DNA of 5,868 nt from Candidatus Kaiserbacteria bacterium (GTDB lineage: Bacteria; Patescibacteria; Paceibacteria; UBA9973; UBA2100): contig NVTG01000088.1 in the NCBI GenBank assembly GCA_002401495.1, positions 1-5,868 on the forward strand, given 5' to 3'. Below the pieces are notes generated by a model that worked only from the letters and a program-made list of their open reading frames with translations, searched no databases and had not been told where the DNA came from. Positions within the stretch are counted from its first letter, which is position 1, and every line of letters starts with the position of its first letter. The position numbers and the translations under genes are program-made. Below, piece by piece: positions 1 through 5,804 of this stretch.

Positions 1-8
1 AAAACCCC
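1..8. repeat. Telomeric repeat remnant (A4C4)
   Basis: The first eight bases are AAAACCCC, one unit of the C4A4 telomere repeat of hypotrich ciliates (Oxytricha, Stylonychia, also Euplotes), in the 5' to 3' orientation expected at a left chromosome end. With the first gene starting only 83 nt later, this fits a macronuclear chromosome end whose remaining repeats were trimmed. A single unit could also arise by chance. Confidence 0.5.
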
Positions 9-28
9 TTTGGATTAGGCTGAGGAAA

Positions 29-94
29 ATGAGTGATTGTAATAAAGATATTAAATTAAAGGTGTTTGATTATATTATTAAATAAGAGGGATGA
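29..94 (+). promoter_or_regulatory. Possible upstream ORF overlapping the RPL34 start codon
   Basis: An ATG at 29 opens a 21-codon frame (begins MSDCNKD) whose TGA at 92-94 overlaps the RPL34 ATG at 91-93, giving ATGA. It contains one TAA, read as Gln. If transcription starts left of position 29, this short ORF would terminate on top of the main start, an arrangement compatible with termination-reinitiation control. An AT-rich, TATA-like stretch lies at 71-84, so the real transcript may instead start downstream of 29 and skip it. Only the frame is seen; function is inference. Confidence 0.25.
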
Positions 95-533
95 CTTTAG
101 AGAGAAGAGTTCACTACAGAAGAAAAGTTGCATTCAAAACCAAATCTAATAACGTTAGAAAACTGAAAACTCCAGGTAAGCTTTAGAATGTCAACTCTTT
201 CATCTCTAGGAGGCAAAATTACCATTCAATATGTTGGAAAGAACTGCAAAGGTGTTATCTCAAATGACTGCGAGCAGTGTGGCTAGGCTATCCAAGGCAT
301 CCCACACAAGAGATCAACAGAGCTTAGAAAGCTCTCCCGCTCCAAAAGAACAGTTGCCAGAGCTTACGGAGGTTCCAAGTGTCACGAATGCGTTAGAAAT
401 AGGTATGTTTTTCTTATTAATTATTAGAATTATGCGAGCATTCCTAATTGAAGAAGTGAAAATGATCAAAAAACTCGCAACTGCCGAAAAGAGTGGAAAG
501 AAGAAGAAAAGAGTCAACAGAAAGAAGAAGTGA
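91..533 (+). CDS. RPL34: 60S ribosomal protein L34 (eL34), three exons
   Basis: Structural protein of the large cytosolic ribosomal subunit. Exons 91-175, 210-402 and 428-533 join to 384 nt encoding 127 aa, ending at TGA 531-533. The N-terminus (TLERRVHYRRKVAFKTKSNN) matches the eL34 start (in human, LTYRRRLSYNTASNKTR). The C-terminal block GGSKCHECVRNRIMRAFLIE corresponds to human [20 protein letters not shown]. Two CxxC pairs (Cys49/Cys52 and Cys86/Cys89) form the zinc-binding site of the family, and the tail is Lys/Arg-rich. Length is close to the human protein. Codon 54 (284-286) is TAG directly after the first CxxC-Gly and must be read as Gln, which fixes the genetic code. Both introns have lengths not divisible by three, and retaining either leads to an early TGA. 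The start lies 83 nt from the telomeric remnant. Confidence 0.97.
176..209 (+). other. RPL34: RPL34 intron 1 (34 nt)
   Basis: GTAAG at 176 and CTAG at 206-209 bound a 34-nt spliceosomal intron that interrupts codon 29 after its first base (G|GA). Removing it restores the eL34 reading frame (…KLKTP-GGKITI…). Retention shifts the frame and meets a TGA within about 25 codons. Confidence 0.9.
403..427 (+). other. RPL34: RPL34 intron 2 (25 nt, very short)
   Basis: GTATG at 403 and TTAG at 424-427 bound a 25-nt T-rich intron inside the strongly conserved CVRNRIMRAFLIE block, splitting an Arg codon (AG|A). Splicing exactly here rebuilds the conserved block, so the boundaries are well supported despite the extreme shortness. 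Retention gives a frameshift and a TGA soon after. Confidence 0.92.
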
Positions 534-1060
534 TTTACCTATCTTTACTCTAAGCACTTACTAAGTATTTTGAACTTAAAGATATTCTCTCAAGCTCTAA
601 TCAGAGCCTCTAAAATCTCATAAAAACCATTAAATAATCTCAATTTACCATTAAATATCACCATTCAATCATCCCATCCTTCATTCATGTCTAAATCTCT
701 CCAAATTGCATCATTTCTGTCTTATCCTTCCCTCTAATTCCATGTTAGCCATCATAATTCTCATTATCTTCCTTCTAAAGAAAAGGGATTGACATGGTGA
801 TGGAATTCAGTTGCTTGTGATAGACTTATATGATTTGTCGTTGATGAAAAGTATGAAAGAAACAAGCCTAACGATAAAAGATAATTAAATTTCATAAAAT
901 CAAATTAAACTAGACAACAATGAAAAATAGCATTAATTAACAATTTGTAGATTTGAATATTGCCTCTGTGCAATCAGATCAAATTTGCAAAATTACCACT
1001 TGATGAAACACTTTCGGTGATACTGAAGCAATTCAAAGTCATCTAAAATTTAAGTGTTTC
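534..1060. other. AT-rich, pyrimidine-rich intergenic stretch
   Basis: No gene is recognised. About 540-780 is strongly C+T-biased on the plus strand and presumably holds the RPL34 3' UTR; no AATAAA was seen there. ATTAAAT-type words recur (for example near 628-656). About 880-960 is very AT-rich (roughly 20% GC by hand count in 901-960). With TGA as the only stop, open frames of tens of codons arise by chance on both strands and none has a recognisable product. A nonamer AGCCTCTAA at 605-613 recurs further right (see repeats). Confidence 0.6.
605..613 (+). repeat. Nonamer AGCCTCTAA, copy 1
   Basis: AGCCTCTAA at 605-613 is identical to 1283-1291 and is the reverse complement of 1061-1069. 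It is preceded by a related AGCTCTAA at 593-600. Three exact copies within about 690 nt of non-coding sequence could be a regulatory word or repeat remnants. One 9-mer pair would be expected by chance in a region this size, so the weight is modest. Confidence 0.35.
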
Positions 1061-1086
1061 TTAGAGGCTTTCCAGCCCCAGCCTCA
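1061..1086 (+). repeat. Left inverted repeat / hairpin of GC-rich island
   Basis: The segment begins TTAGAGGCT and ends GCCTCA after an 11-nt spacer. It can form a GAGGCT/AGCCTC hairpin (1064-1085, 10-nt loop). The same layout appears in reverse complement at 1266-1291: TTAGAGGCT, 11 nt, GCCTCA, with identical spacing. The two units bracket a 231-nt segment that is about 43-47% GC by hand count against about 20% in 901-960. It resembles a miniature element with terminal inverted repeats or the closing stems of a structured RNA. Confidence 0.45.
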
Positions 1087-1111
1087 TATTGAAGGACGTC
1101 GTACCGGAGCG

Positions 1112-1273
1112 TCAATTTCTATTGCCTTTGCTTATGGATGTCCTTGTTCCCATTGGTGAACATGAATCACAAGCATGCGATGAAAATGACCGATTGGTGT
1201 GGTAAACTGTGATTGGTTGTGTTGGGAGAAGAGCGAATGGCTCTGAATCTGATAACTGATTGTTTTGAGGCAT
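1112..1273 (-). CDS. Possible small ORF, 53 aa, unknown
   Basis: An ATG at 1273 on the minus strand opens 53 codons to TGA at 1114-1112, with no TAA or TAG inside, unlike most frames here. The product begins MPQNNQLSDSEPF and contains a CDSC motif. It lies in the GC-rich island. I do not recognise the sequence. An overlapping plus-strand frame (about 957-1260, without a convincing start) is also open, which argues that openness here reflects composition. It could be a chance ORF, a small gene, or part of a degenerate element. Confidence 0.15.
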   Translation of the reverse strand: MPQNNQLSDSEPFALLPTQPITVYHTNRSFSSHACDSCSPMGTRTSISKGNRN

Positions 1274-1278
1274 ATTGG
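1152..1278 (-). promoter_or_regulatory. Cluster of four CCAAT pentamers (ATTGG on plus strand)
   Basis: ATTGG occurs at 1152-1156, 1193-1197, 1212-1216 and 1274-1278, each a CCAAT on the minus strand. Centre spacings are 41, 19 and 62 nt, close to 4, 2 and 6 helical turns. The cluster lies 80-206 nt upstream of the PWWP gene start. CCAAT boxes are bound by NF-Y-type factors in other eukaryotes and work in either orientation. Use as a promoter here is inference. Confidence 0.3.
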
Positions 1279-1291
1279 CTATAGCCTCTAA
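1266..1291 (-). repeat. Right inverted repeat / hairpin of GC-rich island
   Basis: On the minus strand this reads TTAGAGGCT, an 11-nt spacer, then GCCTCA, matching 1061-1086 in both words and spacing. It can form a GAGGC/GCCTC hairpin spanning 1267-1288, the same 22-nt span as the left unit. It is followed immediately by TAAAATTAA (1292-1300), which is similar to TAAAATTTAA at 1044-1053 left of the island, a possible but imperfect and AT-rich flanking direct repeat. Confidence 0.45.
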
Positions 1292-1357
1292 TAAAATTAA
1301 ATCCTTTGCGGGCGATTAATAATAATTTTGTTTAGAAAACAAAGAAGACGCATAGGA

Positions 1358-3428
1358 ATGAACGAATCAGAGAAAAGGAAGAAACAAGACTAGCTCGGTG
1401 ACTTGGTTTGGGCAAAACTAAAAGGACATCCTTTTTGGCCCTCAGTTGTAAGTTGTGAGTCCTGGAGAGTCATTTTTTCCTGAAACGATATGCTTACAAA
1501 TATAGATTAAGTAGATTGATAAATCAACAAATGAAGAGAAGGCGTGGGTGCTATTTATAGGTGACAATACATTCAACAAGATTCCCATGAGCAATATAAA
1601 GCCATTCAAAAAGCATTATGATGAATTTGCGAAGAAAAAGGTCGGCTAAGGGCGCTTAAGTAGGTGTAATGTAGAAATAATCTCAGATGCCATTGACCTG
1701 GCCCTCAAGATGTCCGAAGGCAATCTGGACTTCCCTGAGGCTCCCTTAGCTATGAAAGAGATGATGAAAAAGAGTGCAAAGAATTGTTAGCTAGCGAATA
1801 TCAAAAAAGCGAGAAAAAAAGCAATAGCTAAATAGAAAGAAGAATTTTCGGTATGTGGTGATCGATGTTGACACTTGGATTAGGATACGAGTGAAAATGA
1901 ATCGGAATGTAGCAGTGAGTCGGAAGTAGATGAGAAACCAATTAGAAAATCAGCGAGAAGTAATAATGATTTGGGTTCATAAGATGGTAAGTGTTGGAAG
2001 TCTTGAGGCAGCCATATCAAGATATTATTTAATTTTCGGATTCTTATGTTTTTAGAAAATTTGCCCAGAAAGAGGAGATCGAATGGAGCATTTATTAATA
2101 CGAGTAGTCAAGGATAGGGGAATAAAGTGGGGAGAGATGAGTATAAGGCGGGGAAGTAGTCAGATGACCCAAACCCGATTTAATACAAGCGTAATGGATT
2201 AGAAAGAAGAAAAACAGCATAACAGGCTCTTGAAGGGTTTAAAAAGAAAGAATAAGAAGTGGTTTAGGCTTCTCCCTAGCCGTCTCCTATGTTAGTGAAA
2301 TAGGTGAGCAAGGATTAAAGCATGGGGTGTGGAACTCCAAGATTAGTGCAGAAGAAGAGCTTTTAAAGCGGTTCTTCTCAGAGTAATGTAGAATAAATAA
2401 CAATTTTGTGTTAGAAAAAAGGCGGTAGAAAATCGAAAGTACTTTAGCGCCGTGACGTTGAGTTACTTAAAGACTTTCTTCTGACCAACTTATCCAACCC
2501 AAAATCAATTTAAAACAGCTTTAAAACCCAAAAAGAACTCATCGACAATTGTTTGATGATTTTGTTCAAAACTGAAATTAAATTAGAGTTATTATTAGAC
2601 ACGGATATTGGTAGAACGGTGTCCATTCTGAAAGGTAACACTCAAGGCAAAACAAAGCATCAAGCATGGAACAACATGCTCAACGCAATCTTAAAGAAAT
2701 GGTAAAATTATGTAATCAAGACAATATTTGATGAAGATAAAGGTGGTGGAGGCACATCTGCGACGAAATAGAAACAAAAATCACAGAAGTTTTAGTTTTC
2801 TGATCAACAAAGAATGATGGGTAATCAGTCTGAAGTTCCTAAAGGGTCATTGTTGGATGCACTGAATCTAATTGAACAAGATGATCAACCCAATCCCCCT
2901 CCTCCAGTAGAAGAACAAATGACAACCGACATATCCCCCTTAGAGAAATTCCAACAATACGAAAGACTAATAGCATCAGAAGTCTCAAAAGCGAAGAAAC
3001 TTCACGGTTTAGAAGACTATAAAGCTCCACCAAAACTAAACATAGAAGGCTTTAGCAACATCACCACCACCTCCAACAAACGATAAAAAGTAGAAGAAGA
3101 ATGCAAAGCAGTAAGAAAAACCCATTCATTCGACCCAATACAAATATCCACTCCTAATCCATATGGATTGGCTTCTTGTATTGTATAAGAGAGTGATGGA
3201 TCACATGAACGATCTGCACCACTTGAATGTGTTATCTCCCCCGTTAAAGGTGTGGAGTTAGGGGTGAATGGGAATGGGAGTGCTTTCGTGTAATACTCAA
3301 AGAAACAAACGTGTCTTGTTGAGGTGGATAAGTGTCCGTCGACTAGTGATTCACCACATTTAACTATGAGGTAGGATGATGATGAAGATAGTAGTGCGAC
3401 GAGGAAACCGTTTGAACAATGTTAATGA
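1358..3428 (+). CDS. PWWP + TFIIS-N/LW (TND) domain protein, four exons
   Basis: Probable nuclear chromatin reader linked to transcription elongation. Exons 1358-1447, 1506-1850, 1884-1986 and 2056-3428 join to 1911 nt, 636 aa, ending TAA(Gln)-TGA. Residues 13-75 form a PWWP domain: LGDLVWAKLKGHPFWPSV, then WVLFIGDNTF and IKPFKK; Trp27 and Phe47 align with methyl-lysine cage aromatics and Leu21 takes the third cage position (Met15 in LEDGF). A Lys-rich helical stretch follows (about 110-145), then a Ser/Glu patch (146-162) and a basic low-complexity region. Residues about 310-400 form an all-helical TND/LW domain, with LLLDTDIGRTVSIL and MLNAILKKW as key pieces. The C-terminal 230 residues look disordered, with PPPP near 461. 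About 28 of 49 Gln codons are TAA/TAG. PWWP plus TND resembles the LEDGF/HRP2 layout, but orthology is not established. ATG 1358 puts the PWWP domain at the N-terminus as usual; an upstream exon cannot be excluded. Confidence 0.88.
1448..1505 (+). other. PWWP gene intron 1 (58 nt)
   Basis: GTAAGT at 1448 and ATAG at 1502-1505. The intron falls between codons 30 and 31, right after the HPFWPSV motif, and contains an in-frame TGA if retained. Joining continues the PWWP beta-barrel (SV-IKQIDK…WVLFIG). Confidence 0.88.
1851..1883 (+). other. PWWP gene intron 2 (33 nt)
   Basis: GTATG at 1851 and TTAG at 1880-1883. The length is divisible by three, but reading through meets a TGA in frame, so splicing is required. 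It joins …KQKEEFS to DTSENES…. Confidence 0.85.
1987..2055 (+). other. PWWP gene intron 3 (69 nt)
   Basis: GTAAGT at 1987 and TTTAG at 2051-2055. It splits a Glu codon (G|AA). The length is a multiple of three, but retention introduces an in-frame TGA after a few codons. The 3' end carries a T-rich tract, as in the other introns. Confidence 0.85.
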
Positions 3429-3463
3429 GAGTTTGTTCTTTGTAAAGTTTATTTAATTTTAAA
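3429..3463. other. 35-nt spacer between convergent genes
   Basis: Only 35 AT-rich bases separate the TGA of the plus-strand PWWP gene (3426-3428) from the TGA of the minus-strand TTLL gene (3466-3464). No AATAAA is visible on either strand. Any 3' UTR of normal length would have to run into the coding sequence of the opposite gene, so the two mRNAs probably overlap as antisense pairs. Confidence 0.8.
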
Positions 3464-5701
3464 TCATTTAGTGAAATCTTCTTCTAAGTATACCATTTGG
3501 AAATCTCCAAGGGCGCCTGAGTCTATCTTTTCTTGAAGCACTTTAGCCTGCTCTACTCCATCCTTCTATCCAAATTAATGGACATCAAGAACCATCCCAA
3601 TGGTCTTTTGAACTAAATCAGTCAACACCTTCTTCTACACCAACGTATCAGTGAAGAGAGCCGGGTTTTTATTAATCTCGATGAATTGAGGGACGAGTTT
3701 CGAGTCGACTAAGAAGTCCAATCCAAACAGCTCAAAGCATCCAAACTGTCTACTGAGTCTGTCCTTTACGGTCATGAAGATTAATCTCATCACTTCTTTC
3801 ATTCTTCCTTCCACAATCCTCTTAAATTCTGAGGCTTCAGTAATTGCTCCCTATGCCACAAAGTGTTAAGCAGCATCCTCAAAGCTCATAATAGATTACT
3901 CCTTAAGCTCTTTATATTGTTTGTGCTTCTTTTGGTATGAATTGTTTGTTAAGTGGGCGATCTTTGATTCATTTGTGCCGAATCCCTCGAAATTATATTT
4001 CTCTAAACAGAGACGAACATAACCAGGGTTGTAGAGCACGATGAATGGTTTGGTGCTGACGATTATCATGAAGGATCTTATGTCGAACTTTCTACCGTCT
4101 ATTAATTGGACGTCTTCGTAGTATTTTTGCATTACGTAACTTTTCATCTTTGAGAGGACTTGTCTCATGTTGGTTACTTTCTTTTTGCCCTCTGCTGGGA
4201 CACCGACTTCATCAGTGTTGATTTGAGTATCTTTCTCTTCCGCATCAACATCAATCCCAGCCTTCTACAAATTACTCAAAAAAGCATCTTGGGAGCTTTC
4301 AGCGGAATCTTCATCTTCTTGTGTCATTAGTTTTTCTTTGAAGGCGGCGATGTCTTCGATAAGAGTTATGCCTTTTCCTTAGTTGGAATTCATTTCTTTC
4401 ATAACCCATCTCCCTTCATTTTTACATTTCAAAAACCTAACAGCATCAGCTACTTCATTAAATCTATAACTCTCAGGAAAGAAATCTTCAACAGTTAAAT
4501 CACTTTTTAATTATCCAGCATTCAAAATACATTTCAAATCTTCCAGTGTCTCCATCGTACTCAACTTATTAGTAAAAATATTCGTATTTGGAAGCTTATT
4601 AACAATATGCTACCCCTCTTTAAGCTTTCTAAAGTTAATCTCCGAATCAGTCTAAACCCATTTAAATCTAAATTTCTCTGAGAACCTCATCCCTTATGCC
4701 ATCAGATTGAAACCTGAACTTTCAAGGATGTTTTTAGGAAGACCAGGATTGTTTCCCATTCCTACAAAACAATCTTTGATTTCTTCAAGTTTTACTTCTT
4801 CATGTTCATCGTCATCTTCGTCACCCATCCCTGGAGCGTTCATGTCGTCATCAGAGTTGGTGTCATCGTCGCCGCCAGTAAAGATGGATTTCTTTCCTGG
4901 TTTCCATTGGGATTTGTCACTTGTCCAAGGGTGTTGGTCGCACCAACTTTTGCAGATTCCTTCGAGCCAAGTGTCGATTGATTTGTAGTGGAATTTTATA
5001 TCGTGATAACAAGTAGATTCAAATTTGTATGAATCGAATAGTTGACAGACTCCTCTTTGCCATCTGCCTCCGATAGATTTTCCATCTCCCATGAAGATTT
5101 CAACGTGGACCATGTCGTGCTTCTGGGATTTGGACTTCGGATTGTTGTAAGTGGCAGAATAGAAAATCAAATCTCCTGGTTTCATCTCTTCTTCCTTCAA
5201 GTCGATGGGTAGAGTGTCAACTTGGTATGCTTGGTTCCATCGATCTAACTAGAACCCAAAGTCTTCTCTAAGATCATAGACGACTTGCTTGACAAGAGCA
5301 CAGCAATCAAGAAATATGGGAGAATCGAAATGTTCTTCACCTTCTTTCCAATAACGTTTAGCGTAAGGAACACCATAGTACTTCTTGGCGGTCTCGATGA
5401 ACTTCTCTCTGAGACGTTGCTTGAACTCTGGATCTGTACGGTCTATGTTTTTATGCTTATTCTGTAAGCTCTCTTGGTACTTGATTTGATCAGTTCTTTG
5501 TCTTCTGAACGATTCAAATCTCCTTTGGAGAGATTCTTTGCTTGGAGCATTCGTGTTGCCAAAGTTCATGACCAGGGATTCGCTACCTTTCGATGAGTTC
5601 ACATTCTCAACTGTGGCTTGAGCTAAGACCTCGTGTTGCTTCAAGGGAGCGTCTGACTCTACTGGCTGAGCAGACACATTCTCCTTGTTCTCAGAATTCA
5701 T
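3464..5701 (-). CDS. NlpC/P60-like hydrolase fused to tubulin-tyrosine-ligase-like (TTLL) ATP-grasp ligase
   Basis: A 745-aa intronless gene; the frame is unbroken from ATG 5701 to TGA 3464 when 14 in-frame TAA/TAG codons are read as Gln. Residues 1-100 are polar. Residues about 105-265 look like an NlpC/P60 papain-fold domain: GVPY (110-113), LDCCALV with candidate nucleophile Cys133, MKPGDLIFY (173-181), and HVEIFMGDG with candidate His199; the usual third His/Asn about 12 residues on is not evident. Residues about 276-308 are an Asp/Glu-rich linker. Residues about 310-715 are a full TTLL domain: FRFKWVQ, VMKEMNSNQGKGI (Lys435, 441-QGKG), KFDIRSF (538-544), HLTNNS (583-588), LFGLDFLVD (Asp662) and FIEINKNPAL (Glu675, Asn677; Mg/ATP ligands). 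TTLLs add Glu, Gly or Tyr to tubulin tails or other proteins using ATP; which one applies here cannot be told. The fusion suggests opposing or coupled activities on one polypeptide. Confidence 0.9.
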
Positions 5702-5702
5702 G

Positions 5703-5716
5703 ATTTAAATTTAAAT
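5703..5716. repeat. 14-nt perfect AT palindrome just upstream of the TTLL start
   Basis: ATTTAAATTTAAAT at 5703-5716 equals its own reverse complement and sits one base from the ATG of the minus-strand TTLL gene. It may be part of the leader or a core promoter element. In such AT-rich sequence a chance origin is quite possible. Confidence 0.5.
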
Positions 5717-5726
5717 TTCTAATTCG

Positions 5727-5804
5727 TCAAATTTAAAAGAAGCTAATGCAAATACGAGTTTGAAGTAAAATTTATGAGATTGATAAACATTGACAAATCC
5801 CCAT
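5727..5804 (-). promoter_or_regulatory. Possible upstream ORF in the TTLL leader
   Basis: A minus-strand ATG at 5804 opens a 25-codon frame (begins MGICQC) ending at TGA 5729-5727, 25 nt before the main ATG at 5701 and out of frame with it. If the transcript starts right of 5804, this ORF could lower translation of the TTLL protein. The MGxCxC start resembles an acylation motif but is probably chance. The transcription start is unknown. Confidence 0.2.

Noticed and set aside
231..533. Single 100-aa plus-strand ORF starting at ATG 231
   Set aside because: It is mostly an out-of-frame reading of RPL34 exon 2 running into the true frame of exon 3 through the unspliced second intron. The spliced model from 91 reproduces eL34 from end to end.
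920..1155. Plus-strand frame from ATG 920 interrupted by tandem TGA TGA, hinting at UGA recoding
   Set aside because: The frame has no recognisable product and begins in very AT-rich DNA. TGA behaves as the only stop in all three real genes, so a recoding event or selenoprotein is not supported.
1641..1686. Possible extra intron (GTCGG…CTCAG, 46 nt) in the PWWP gene
   Set aside because: Its removal, or use of the other nearby AG sites, breaks the frame, whereas reading through with TAA as Gln continues into the helical end of the PWWP region without a TGA.
4707..4988. Ser-rich 93-aa plus-strand ORF
   Set aside because: It is the antisense shadow of the Asp/Glu-rich linker and the end of the hydrolase domain of the TTLL fusion gene.
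3464..5701. Three separate minus-strand genes or a pseudogene broken by stops
   Set aside because: The segments are in one frame with no indels, the breaks are only TAA/TAG, and conserved motifs of one TTLL domain span them; under the ciliate code it is one intact gene.
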